Of a stretch of 64,000 nt of DNA, positions 37,591 to 45,647 are shown piece after piece. The stretch comes from Candidatus Scalindua sp. Lineage in GTDB: Bacteria > Planctomycetota > Brocadiia > Brocadiales > Scalinduaceae. The notes beneath the pieces were generated by a model. The model worked only from the letters and a program-made list of their open reading frames with translations, was not told the DNA's origin and did not search any database. The stretch spans positions 1 to 64,000 of the forward strand of contig JABHIW010000114.1 in the NCBI GenBank assembly GCA_018670825.1. Direction: 5' to 3'. The first letter of the stretch is position 1; each line of letters starts with the position of its first letter. The position numbers and the translations under genes were made by a program.

Positions 37591-38037
37591 TTATGTATCC
37601 TTTTTGAGTTGATCGGCAACTGATGTAAAGAGGATGTTCTGCGCTTCAATAAGTTTCTTATATTTGGATTCAATCCTTTCAAGGTTTTTTGATTTTACGG
37701 CATCAAGCAGATCACCTTCGATTTCGGCAACCTCAACTCTTTTATAATAATCCATAGTCTCTTTAAGATGTGCCAATACGATCTTTCCGGTAAGTACCGG
37801 ATGGTTATTTGTCACATTTGCGTCTTTAAATATCGTACCATGTTCCAACTCAACTTCCAATCCCTGTCGGAAAGTATCAAGTGCGATATCCATGTTTGTC
37901 GTATTTACCATTTTCAGGATCGTAGTAGCCTCTTCATCTGAAACTACGGGATCAGTTATTAAAGACCAATCTCTCAATTCAAGTATATCGCATACTCTCT
38001 TTACCTCAGCTTTTGTTACGTGTTCAGTTAAAGGCAT
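37591..38037 (-). CDS. DUF5661-like protein
   Basis: 148 residues, soluble and helical. The phrase FRQGLEVELEHG, followed by NVTNNHPVLTGKIVLAHLKETMDYYKR, matches the core of the DUF5661 family (my recollection of the family pattern). Function unknown; the conserved His and Glu residues hint at metal binding. AAAGGAGCGCACA before the ATG supports the start. It follows the XXXCH gene on the same strand at a gap of about 150 bases. Confidence 0.7.
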   Translation of the reverse strand: MPLTEHVTKAEVKRVCDILELRDWSLITDPVVSDEEATTILKMVNTTNMDIALDTFRQGLEVELEHGTIFKDANVTNNHPVLTGKIVLAHLKETMDYYKRVEVAEIEGDLLDAVKSKNLERIESKYKKLIEAQNILFTSVADQLKKDT

Positions 38038-38185
38038 TGTGCGCTCCTTTTCTTAACAATAATGATTTCATTTTAATTCCTAAGTCTAATAGATTGTTTT
38101 TTAGAAAGCAAGTTAAAATTCACGTCTACACAAGGAAAGAGCCTCTCTCGATTTTGAGCATGAAAACATGCTTTGTTGACTCCTT

Positions 38186-38743
38186 TTACTTGTGCTTTTC
38201 GTGGCAACCACTTCTGCTCTGAGCAAGTGATTCTACAGCTGAACTCATTGCGTTCAGGTCGGAAACTTTAAACGCATCGAGCAAAGAACTTGCCTGTTTC
38301 AAAAAGGTCTCATAAAACTCTTCTCCTTTGTTCGGGTAAGTACACATTGCTTTTGAATCCTGATAAAATCGTTCTACCAGGTCAGGTTCCGGGAGAGCTT
38401 GCTCTACCACGCAACTCTTCTTAATGGCTTTGAAGTCTTTTGACATACGCCTTTTCAAATCACTGTAGTTTTCAACACCTGGTTCAATGGATGGTGTGGG
38501 TTCGCCTGCCCTTTCCTCTGCTTCTGGTAAGGGGTTTGCTAATTTAAATTTGAGTTTAGAGGAGAAGGTGTCACCCTTGACTTTCAGACTTATCTTTACC
38601 TCTGTATCAGCAGCTATCGAGCATTTTTCTCCGTTTATAGAGACCGCTCCACTCTCCAGTTCATCTGCTAGCGCTCTCAGCTTCTCAGCCGTCTCCTTGA
38701 CTGAAAGATAAATCTCTTGTTTTTGCTTTTTTGAGTCTGACAT
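38186..38743 (-). CDS. amphi-Trp-like / XXXCH-domain protein
   Basis: 185 residues from ATG 38743, chosen because GGAGG lies 7 bases upstream; an ATG at 38755 overlaps that site. The N-terminal part (EIYLSVKETAEKLRALADELESG...KISLKVKG) resembles the amphi-Trp domain, though its Trp is missing. The C-terminal helices end in SRSGCHEKHK, a degenerate cytochrome c' haem motif with only the second Cys-His, as in the XXXCH domain of the GAK system. No signal peptide, so cytoplasmic and not a conventional c-type cytochrome. A true cytochrome c' lies divergently 380 bases away. Confidence 0.7.
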   Translation of the reverse strand: MSDSKKQKQEIYLSVKETAEKLRALADELESGAVSINGEKCSIAADTEVKISLKVKGDTFSSKLKFKLANPLPEAEERAGEPTPSIEPGVENYSDLKRRMSKDFKAIKKSCVVEQALPEPDLVERFYQDSKAMCTYPNKGEEFYETFLKQASSLLDAFKVSDLNAMSSAVESLAQSRSGCHEKHK

Positions 38744-39128
38744 TATTACCTCCATTTTCTGGAATATATATTAAAAGCTATTTGGCAGTAGTTGTTAAGT
38801 TTACTTCCCTCTGCATATTGCAATATAAAAAGCAGAAGAAAAATGGATAAGTATTTTATCACATGCGCTATGGAATGCAAGAGTCACATTATATGAGATT
38901 CTATGAAACGACATGAGACAGAGTGTGGTAAATTTCATAAGGAAGCTCCGGTGAAAATAAATTAACGGTATTTAGAATAATTAATTTGATATTAAGTTTC
39001 TAATGTTTTACTCTAATATGCATCGATGGAGACATAAAGATACGGAGAAATAAGCCAGGAATTTAAATATGAAATTTGTGATTAATAAGTAACGCTAATT
39101 AATATGATATTTAAAGGAGAGTTGTGGA
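38744..39128. other. intergenic region between divergent XXXCH and cytochrome genes
   Basis: AT-rich. A short GAGACATAAAGATACGGAGA phrase at 39029-39048 resembles the GAAGACACAGAGACACAGAG repeat at 44519. AAAGGAGAG precedes the cytochrome start. Otherwise I see nothing. Confidence 0.4.
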
Positions 39129-39674
39129 ATGAAAAAAATCGGTTATGTATCTATCATTATGCTTTTTGCGTTTATACTGACTACCGGTATTTTAACTTGC
39201 GGATGGAAGTGCAGTGAGGCGTTATGTGAAGATATCGAATCACGTCATACAGATAAATCGACACCAACTCAGGGACTGATGCGCATAATCAGCTCACATA
39301 CCTCTAAAATGCTTGATGCAATAATGATTGGTGATTTCGATGCGGTTCTTAAGGAGTCGGTAGAGATCATCAATGCAAGTGATGTTGTCATGCGTATGTT
39401 TTTTTCTGATGGTGGAAAGGTGGGAGAGTGGTTCAGTAGAGCAGGTAATGATCCTGACGATCCAAAAGCCGTTCAATCGATGAGGGAGGGCTTTGAGAAA
39501 TACCTGAAACTGGTTACTGATGCCTCCAGGAATGTCGCTGAAACATCTAAGAGTAAAAACATTGTAGAAACCTATAACAGCTTTGATGCAATGTTGAGAA
39601 AGGCGTGCTTTGCGTGTCATCAAACATCCCGTTTGGAATGGCCGGGATGGATGAGGCAGGTGGAGGAGAAATAA
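39129..39674 (+). CDS. exported cytochrome c'-type protein
   Basis: 181 residues: signal peptide (hydrophobic to about residue 24), four-helix region, and a C-terminal CFACH haem-attachment motif at residues 160-164, the placement typical of class II cytochromes c. The segment WFSRAGNDPDDPKAVQSMREGFEKYL is helical. It would bind one haem covalently in the periplasm or equivalent compartment. The terminator hairpin follows 50 bases downstream. Confidence 0.85.
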   Translation: MKKIGYVSIIMLFAFILTTGILTCGWKCSEALCEDIESRHTDKSTPTQGLMRIISSHTSKMLDAIMIGDFDAVLKESVEIINASDVVMRMFFSDGGKVGEWFSRAGNDPDDPKAVQSMREGFEKYLKLVTDASRNVAETSKSKNIVETYNSFDAMLRKACFACHQTSRLEWPGWMRQVEEK

Positions 39675-39724
39675 TTCTGGAATAAGCGTACCTCGAAGAG
39701 GGTGATCAGTTATAAGAACACCTT

Positions 39725-39752
39725 ACACTTTATCTGAAAAGGGATAAAGTGT
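39725..39752 (+). terminator. terminator after the cytochrome gene
   Basis: ACACTTTATC-TGAAAAGG-GATAAAGTGT is a perfect 10-bp stem followed by TGAATCTTTTATTATTTT. It lies between two convergent genes and may serve both. Confidence 0.7.
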
Positions 39753-39781
39753 TGAATCTTTTATTATTTTAAATATCCTGA

Positions 39782-40705
39782 TCAACTACCCTCAATAACT
39801 CTTTCATGTATTTCCTGGATTTGTCGGGCATTATGACCCTCAATTTTTTCAATAGTGTGGATCTGCTCCGGAGATGCTTCATAAGTGTGCTTATCAATAT
39901 ACCAGTTCACACTTTCTGTAAAAGGCGGTGTGGTGAGCGAGCCTTTGTAGAAATAGAGCCCCTCCTCGGATTTATCCTTCCGAGTGACCATTAAGAGATC
40001 ACTCAATCTTACACGGCCTGCCTGGATATTATGGACCGAGTGTATTTCCTCCGGAATGAGATCACGGAAGTCACTGATAAACTTATTCTCTCCTCCCATC
40101 TTAAAGAGAATACTTACCACCAGATACTCGATCCTGCCATTTTCCTGATCTTCAGCAGCATTTACAATATGCATCTCCATTGGATATGTCATACCGTCCA
40201 ACTGATGCTCTGATGGTGTATGAAAATGCATCTGCTTGAATTGGAATGTTTTACCGTGAGCCGAGATAGTGCTACCCTCAGCAAAATAGAGCTGTATTGT
40301 GTGGCCCAGATTTGCGACAGCATTAACTTCATCCTTGTATCTGACAGTAATGGTTCGACTATCTACATGCTCAACCGATTTAGTCAGAACATTAATAGGC
40401 GACTGGATCAATCCGTGGTCAAGTCCCGGCAAGGCAAACCCCTGTTTGTTTTCTTCTGAAATATCAAAAAATTGTGCTTCTAACTCTTCAGTTTGTCTAT
40501 TATCCTGTAGAATCTTCCTGATATTAATCTCTTCTAACTCTTCAGTTTGTCTATTATCCTGTAGAGTCTTGCTGATGTTAATCTCTTCTAACTCTTCAGT
40601 TTGTCTATTATCTTGTAGAGTCTTGCTGATGTTGATTTCTTTGCTTGAATTACAGGCGGTTGACAGGAGAATTGACAGTAAGATTACATAGATTAATTGC
40701 TTCAT
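39782..40705 (-). CDS. alpha-type carbonic anhydrase lipoprotein with 18-residue tandem repeats
   Basis: 307 residues. A lipoprotein signal with LLSTAC lipobox Cys18, three near-identical 18-residue repeats (23-76; EINISKTLQDNRQTEELE), and an alpha-CA domain. Zinc ligands are His160 and His162 in KQMHFHTPSEH and His179 in MEMHIVN; QSPINV and the C-terminal GSLTTPPFTESVNWYI are also standard. The usual N-terminal Trp-rich motif before QSPI is missing, the repeats standing in its place. It hydrates CO2 on the outer side of a membrane. Convergent with the cytochrome gene. Confidence 0.92.
   Translation of the reverse strand: MKQLIYVILLSILLSTACNSSKEINISKTLQDNRQTEELEEINISKTLQDNRQTEELEEINIRKILQDNRQTEELEAQFFDISEENKQGFALPGLDHGLIQSPINVLTKSVEHVDSRTITVRYKDEVNAVANLGHTIQLYFAEGSTISAHGKTFQFKQMHFHTPSEHQLDGMTYPMEMHIVNAAEDQENGRIEYLVVSILFKMGGENKFISDFRDLIPEEIHSVHNIQAGRVRLSDLLMVTRKDKSEEGLYFYKGSLTTPPFTESVNWYIDKHTYEASPEQIHTIEKIEGHNARQIQEIHERVIEGS
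40478..40639 (-). repeat. 3 x 54-bp in-frame tandem repeat in the carbonic anhydrase gene
   Basis: Three units of 54 bp differ at only a few positions, the third most diverged. The unit length is a multiple of three, so copy number can change without breaking the frame. Confidence 0.95.
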
Positions 40706-41109
40706 AAGAGATATATACTTAACATAAAAAACAAGTGTATTGCAATACTATATAGCTTAAGCAAGATTCATACCGAATATTTATCTATAAGATAGAATCA
40801 TCTCGTAATTCATAAGTAATATAACAGGAATACTTTACAAAGAAAAATAGAGGTAGATAATACTCTCTATACTTGTATCCTAGTAGTAGCTGCTAAAATT
40901 TTACGCAAAAAAGAGAACTTGAACGAAAAATATTCATGTGTAATTGGTCTTGCAACCTTGGCCAGCCGACTTTTTACGGGAATATCAGCTCTTGAAACCA
41001 GAACAGATCATTAAGGCCGATCCTAAAAATTAGGTTGAAGAGGAAGAAGTGAGTTCATCTGTGAATTAGCTTATTATGAGGTCGTGAAGGAGATTGATGA
41101 GAGTAATGG
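40706..41109. other. intergenic region
   Basis: No gene seen. Short phrases only; no repeat matching elsewhere in the window apart from the hairpin that follows. Confidence 0.4.
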
Positions 41110-41144
41110 GCCGCAGTTGTGTATTCTAAATACACAACTGCGGC
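41110..41144. terminator. perfect 16-bp hairpin
   Basis: GCCGCAGTTGTGTATT-CTA-AATACACAACTGCGGC. It ends 26 bases from the stop of the alternative frame of the Cys-rich gene and 108 bases from the stop of its main frame. No T tract on the minus strand, a short one on the plus strand. Confidence 0.6.
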
Positions 41145-41251
41145 TTTAAAATATGTGGTATGATTTGAATTAATGCGCAATTTTCGCTTTAGGTTTTTCA
41201 GCAGCTTCTGTTCCATGTTCGGAGGCAGCTTCCGCTGCATCTTTAACTACC

Positions 41252-41707
41252 TCATTTTCCTTCGCCACCACATTTTCCTTCGCCACCGCATTTGCTTTCG
41301 CCACCGCATTTACTTGTGCCTTTTTTCTCCTCAACTGCCTCAGTAGCTTCTGCTTTAAATCCCTCTGCTTTTTTAGCAATTTCAGTTTTCACCACTTCTA
41401 CTTTTTCAATAATCTCAGTTTTAGTTTCTTCAACAATCTCAGTAACTTCTGCTTTCTTTTCCGTGACTACTTCTCTTGTTTCAGTAACTATTTCAGTCGT
41501 TTTCTCTTTTACTTCGACTACAGTTGTTGCTTTCTCACCCTTTTTTGCATCTACCGTAGCAGTATACTCCGCTTTTAATGCAGCTATCATTTTATCTCTT
41601 CTGGCTATTCTTGCAGCGTCATCTGCTGCAAATGCAGAGGAAATTGCAGTTCCCACAAAGGCAATTGCAAGTACTATAAATACGAAAGATATTTTTTTGA
41701 CAACCAT
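41252..41707 (-). CDS. exported Lys/Glu-rich protein with Cys-Gly repeats at the C-terminus
   Basis: 151 residues: signal peptide (to about residue 28, SAFA), a long charged Val/Glu/Lys/Thr-rich helix, then KCGGES-KCGGEG-KCGGEG-K and a stop. The EGKCGG words resemble the Cys motif of exported metal-binding peptides modified by MNIO (DUF692) enzymes; no such enzyme is in the window. A fourth repeat is cut by TGC to TGA. Past an AAAAAA run near 41330, the +1 frame reads on to 41170 as an Ala/Lys/Glu-rich tail with coding-like codons. Metal binding is inferred. Confidence 0.65.
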   Translation of the reverse strand: MVVKKISFVFIVLAIAFVGTAISSAFAADDAARIARRDKMIAALKAEYTATVDAKKGEKATTVVEVKEKTTEIVTETREVVTEKKAEVTEIVEETKTEIIEKVEVVKTEIAKKAEGFKAEATEAVEEKKGTSKCGGESKCGGEGKCGGEGK

Positions 41708-42035
41708 GGCTATTTTCCCTTCCTTTCTATAAAAACAGATTGTTCGGATATGTGCCCTTCATCCGTGTCAGTAAAATACTAAATCAGTTTCCAAGTTATG
41801 TACAGTTACAAGATTATTGAATACTTACAGAATTGTATCCTCAGCCTATCTCTTGTCAAATAGTTTTTCTGGCTAAACATTGTAGTTTGTACCTGGTAAA
41901 TTGAGAGATCTTATTTATTATTAGATATTTACGCTATTGCAGTCTCCCGACTAGGCGGGTGTTTATTGCTATCCGATAGGTGTATGTAAATTTCTCATAA
42001 ATTACGTAACCTGAAGATTGCAGCTACTGAATAGA
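41708..42035. other. intergenic region upstream of the Cys-rich gene and downstream of hemA
   Basis: GAAGGGAA lies just before the Cys-rich gene start. CCCGACTAGGCGGG near 41948 forms a short stem. Nothing else is recognised. Confidence 0.4.
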
Positions 42036-43322
42036 CTATTTCTTAGAGTCGTCTTTTTTGTGGTGGATGCCGAAAAGATGTTTTATCGTTTCTACATATT
42101 GGAATCCGCCGCCGTTCTTTGCTTTCTCTTTTCCTACTTTAGCGGGTTTGTGGAGGATTTTGTTGAGTGTTCGCTGCATTGAATAGACTATGTGTTCCCA
42201 CTCTTCATGTGCAAGCTCTCCCAGTTTAGGACGTAGTCTTTCAAGCTCCTGTTCGCCTATTTCGTGGAAGTGGTTTCTCAATTGAGAAATAGCGGGACCG
42301 ATTTTCAATTCCTCTGTCCATGCCATATATTTTGCCACTTCCTTATCGATGATTGTAACGCATTTGCTGATATCCTTCTTTCTCTCTTCTGCGTTGCCGT
42401 TAGCGACTTTGTTCAAATCATTTATGTCATATAGGTATACGTTATCGATCTTTGCTATTTCAGGGTCAATATCCCTCGGGAAAGCAATATCTATGAGCAG
42501 CATGGGGTTACCTCTGCGTGCCTTTATAGCATTTTTTACGTGTTCTGTGTGGATTACATGACGAGGGGATGCGGTAGAACTGATGATTATGTCTGCCTGT
42601 GGGAGATATTCATCAAGTTTTTCGTAGTTTATGGCCTTTCCGTCATATTCTTCAGCAAGGGACTTTGCTTTGTCGTAGTTTCTGTTTGCTACTATTGCCG
42701 TCTTTGCGCCACGCTCCACCAGATGTTTCAATACAAGTTCGCACATCTCACCTGCACCGATTATGAACAGCGTCTTCTCTGAGAAGTCCTTGAATATCTT
42801 TATGGCAAGGTCAACGGCTACCGTACTCACAGATATATTTCCTTTGCCGATGGCTGTCTTAGTGTGTACGTCCTTGGCAACGTTCAGTGAACGCTGGAAG
42901 AGCTGGTTCAGGATACTGCCGGTTGTCTCTGCAGTAGTCGCTGTCATATATGCTTCCTTTACCTGAGAGATGATCTGTGTCTCTCCCAGGACGCCTGAGT
43001 TGAGGCTGGAGGCAACAAAGAAAAGGTGCCTGACGGCATTGATACCCTGGTGGTGGTACATGTGATTAGCGAATTCCTCTTTAGGCAGGCCGTGGAAGGC
43101 TGAAAAGAAATCCAGCAGTGTCTCCTTGTCTAAACTGTCATCGGGTGATGTTGCATAAATCTCAACACGATTACACGTGGAGAGTATTACTATTTCTGAA
43201 GACGGAAAAGACTGTGCAAATGAAGAGAGTGCGATTGGCACTGATGAAGGACTGAAGGCAATCTTCTCCCTTACTTCTACTGGTGCAGAGTCATGATTTA
43301 GACCGAGAGTATGTAAATTCAT
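42036..43322 (-). CDS. hemA: glutamyl-tRNA reductase
   Basis: 428 residues. Catalytic Cys50 in ILSTCNRVEIYA, substrate-site GLNHDSAPVEVREKIAF, NADPH-binding LFIIGAGEMCELVLKHL, and the C-terminal dimerisation helices. It reduces glutamyl-tRNA to glutamate semialdehyde, the first step of C5 haem synthesis. The catalytic and NADPH motifs are intact and the length is normal. It follows a CcsA/HemX gene by 12 bases, a common pairing that links haem supply to cytochrome c assembly. Confidence 0.95.
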   Translation of the reverse strand: MNLHTLGLNHDSAPVEVREKIAFSPSSVPIALSSFAQSFPSSEIVILSTCNRVEIYATSPDDSLDKETLLDFFSAFHGLPKEEFANHMYHHQGINAVRHLFFVASSLNSGVLGETQIISQVKEAYMTATTAETTGSILNQLFQRSLNVAKDVHTKTAIGKGNISVSTVAVDLAIKIFKDFSEKTLFIIGAGEMCELVLKHLVERGAKTAIVANRNYDKAKSLAEEYDGKAINYEKLDEYLPQADIIISSTASPRHVIHTEHVKNAIKARRGNPMLLIDIAFPRDIDPEIAKIDNVYLYDINDLNKVANGNAEERKKDISKCVTIIDKEVAKYMAWTEELKIGPAISQLRNHFHEIGEQELERLRPKLGELAHEEWEHIVYSMQRTLNKILHKPAKVGKEKAKNGGGFQYVETIKHLFGIHHKKDDSKK

Positions 43323-43334
43323 AATTAGTAAATT

Positions 43335-44240
43335 TTAAGATTCAACTTTTATCATTCCGGCTTCATCCGGTATTATTATCTCTTGTTCGAGTGTCGCCGA
43401 GCTTTTCTCGTATCCATGTTTATGTCCCATCAAGAATGGACCGATAAAAGTAAGTATTACGATAACAAATCCTGCTATGGTAACCACCGCCACTCTTGTT
43501 CCGTGAAAAGAGGCCCCGAGCCTCAAGTGTAATATTGCGGCATAGATAAGCCATGTCAAAGATCCCAATAATACTTTTGGATCCAGGTACCAGTCTAGTC
43601 CCAGTATATTAGTCGTTTTAGCCCATACAGTACCTGAAATAAGACCAATCGTCAGTAAAGGAAAACCCATCGTGATTGTTTTCCACATTAACGCATCCAG
43701 GTTCTCAAGAGATGGCAAACTCTCAAAAAGAGGGCCAAAGGACTTTTTCTTCAACTGCCTTTCCATTGTCAGGTACATTATGCTGAATATGAAAGAGACC
43801 GTAAATGAGGCATAGCCCAGAAATATCGGTATAATATGGGCAAACAGCCAGAATGTCTTTAAGTCTGCTGTCAGTGCCAGGTCGTTTTTAACCAGGGTAA
43901 CTGCGGCAATCGAAAACCCCGTAACTATCGGCATAACAAATGGAGTCAGTGATTGCAGCCTGTACAAAAATTTGAGTATCACAGAGAGTAAAACAATAAG
44001 AGACAGGTAGAACGTGGATGACTCAAAAAGTGTTGATATCGGCAATGTGCCTGATTGTGAACTTAGAGTAATTAAAAAAGCGCAGTGGATTGCTAAACCG
44101 GTAAGGATAAAATAATCGGCCAGCCTTTTACTGAATCTGTTCGGATTGAATATAGATCCTACTTCCCATATAGAATCCAGGAGATAGAGGACTATTGCTG
44201 CTATAAAAACATATTGTATCGGACTGAACATGCTCGCCAT
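43335..44240 (-). CDS. CcsA/HemX-family cytochrome c assembly protein
   Basis: 301 residues, about eight membrane helices. The motif region GTVWAKTTNILGLDWYLDPKVLL is a degenerate WWD haem-handling motif (canonical proteins have WGxxWxWDPKE). Conserved histidines such as LFAHIIPIFLGYASF and LHLRLGASFHGTR are kept. Its position directly upstream of hemA, with an altered WWD motif, fits HemX better than a main CcsA. The start is Met at 44240 or 44231. Confidence 0.85.
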   Translation of the reverse strand: MASMFSPIQYVFIAAIVLYLLDSIWEVGSIFNPNRFSKRLADYFILTGLAIHCAFLITLSSQSGTLPISTLFESSTFYLSLIVLLSVILKFLYRLQSLTPFVMPIVTGFSIAAVTLVKNDLALTADLKTFWLFAHIIPIFLGYASFTVSFIFSIMYLTMERQLKKKSFGPLFESLPSLENLDALMWKTITMGFPLLTIGLISGTVWAKTTNILGLDWYLDPKVLLGSLTWLIYAAILHLRLGASFHGTRVAVVTIAGFVIVILTFIGPFLMGHKHGYEKSSATLEQEIIIPDEAGMIKVES

Positions 44241-44886
44241 AAAAAATCATTTATCATAGTACGGAAAATCTGTACTATGTCTATGTCAGATAACCATTTG
44301 CATAAACCTTGCCGGGCTAAGCAAATTAAAGAAACATATGATTCTATACAAAAAAAGTAATTAATCAAACAAAAAAATGCATTGTGATGGTAGTGAGAAA
44401 ATGACGGTAAATAGTTTGATAGAATTTCTGTTTAAGCATTTATAGTAAAATGTGTTATGAAAATTTTGCTGTCAGTTTTTAAACGAAGAGAAGAATAATA
44501 TTTAATGAAGGTAATCATACGAAGACACAGAGACACAGAGATTGATGCTGGACTATGAGAATGGAAAAGCTTGAAATCTTATAATAGTAGAAACAAAAAA
44601 TGCAATAATATTCTCTTTTATAGTATCAGGACGCTAGTTTATAAACAATGTACTTTAAGTGCAGGGCTTTTAGCTATAGTTTTAATCAGGTGTAGAGTGT
44701 TAGCATACTGAAGTGAAATAAGAGTGAAAAGATCTAATTTAAACAATCTCTTAGTTTCCTGGCTTCCTTATAAAAAATTACTATTTAGTTGCTTTAAAAA
44801 AACTACTCTAAGGAGGTCAGGAATGCAGGAGAGAAGCAACAATTATAGATATATTTGGTACATTTCCTCGCCTGAATAGCGAAGTT

Positions 44887-44922
44887 GCCTGCCCGGCCAG
44901 ATCCGTTCGGACGGGGGCAGGC
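44887..44922. repeat. GC-rich dispersed hairpin
   Basis: GCCTGCCC (44887-44894) pairs with GGGCAGGC (44915-44922), with CCG/CGG inside. It is strikingly GC-rich against its surroundings. Confidence 0.7.
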
Positions 44923-45083
44923 CTACGAGCCGACCAATGCTTAAGGTAGGTATTGAAACCAGACTTAAATGCTTATTTCCCTCATACGAATGCTAATGAA
45001 GTATACAAAGGGTAAAAACTATTCTCTTTTGTTATATTATTCACTTTAGGCACTTTAGTTCACTTAAGGCACTTCAAACTTGG

Positions 45084-45100
45084 TTGCGGCTGTGCCGCAA
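45084..45100 (-). terminator. hairpin after the OPT/cNMP unit
   Basis: TTGCGGC-TGT-GCCGCAA, 7-bp stem, 7 bases past the stop of the cyclic-nucleotide-binding gene. No clear T tract. Confidence 0.5.
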
Positions 45101-45106
45101 TTGTGA

Positions 45107-45640
45107 CTAACCGGTTATATTAAATGTCCTGGTCATTCTAAAGAATCTCTTAAGATGACGTTTAAAATTCAAACCTGTTTCTTCAAGGCGTTGGGCTTGT
45201 GACTCAACAACTTTCCTCATAAATCTCTCATTATTTTTGAGATTGGCATCAAATGTTTTCTTGTCCATAATGTTGAGCTTACAATCAGTAAGAGCTATTG
45301 CGGTAGCAAAGCGTTTGTTCCCCGTTATCAGTGACATCTCGCCAAAGAAATCACCTGAATCAAGAGTAGCCAGTATTATCTCATTGTCTTCCGCACTCAT
45401 TACTATCTTTACCCTTCCCGAATGGATAATATACATTTCCCTGCCTTCTTCCTGCTCGTCAATAATAACTTCTCCACTTTTATAACGTCGCTTCTTTTCG
45501 GTAAAAAGCAAACCATCCAGGGTCATCATATTTTGTAACCTCCTTAATGTAGGTCGGGTTTCCCGATATTTACTATATAATGGGTACTTATCCATTATAT
45601 TAAACAGCCTTCCTCCAAACAAGCTAGAAAAGAAGTTCAT
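45107..45640 (-). CDS. cyclic-nucleotide-binding domain protein
   Basis: 177 residues. The CNB beta-roll is clear: YKSGEVIIDEQEEGREMYII, SGRVKIV, and phosphate-cassette-like SGDFFGEMSLITGNKRFATA. The canonical Arg of the cAMP pocket may be this last RFATA Arg. No helix-turn-helix follows; instead there is a basic helical C-terminus, so not a Crp transcription factor. It starts 7 bases after the OPT transporter stop, in one operon, suggesting nucleotide control of that transporter (inference). Confidence 0.85.
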   Translation of the reverse strand: MNFFSSLFGGRLFNIMDKYPLYSKYRETRPTLRRLQNMMTLDGLLFTEKKRRYKSGEVIIDEQEEGREMYIIHSGRVKIVMSAEDNEIILATLDSGDFFGEMSLITGNKRFATAIALTDCKLNIMDKKTFDANLKNNERFMRKVVESQAQRLEETGLNFKRHLKRFFRMTRTFNITG

Positions 45641-45647
45641 CGCTCGA

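Larger units (their letters stand above)
44241..45106. other. gene-free stretch with several repeats
   Basis: 865 bases without a credible gene. Holds GAAGACACAGAGACACAGAG at 44521-44540, a strong GC-rich hairpin at 44887-44922 (GCCTGCCC/GGGCAGGC, a known dispersed type), and a CACTTTAGGCACTT pair at 45048-45076. A TTGCGGC-TGT-GCCGCAA hairpin (45084-45100) sits just past the cyclic-nucleotide-binding gene and probably ends its transcript. Confidence 0.6.

Noticed and set aside
40478-40639. Possible CRISPR array (regular 54-bp repeats)
   Set aside because: In-frame tandem coding repeats without spacers; no cas genes.
41292-41732. 146-codon plus-strand open frame
   Set aside because: Antisense of the Lys/Glu/Val-rich exported protein; low-complexity Ser/Thr composition is a mirror of it.
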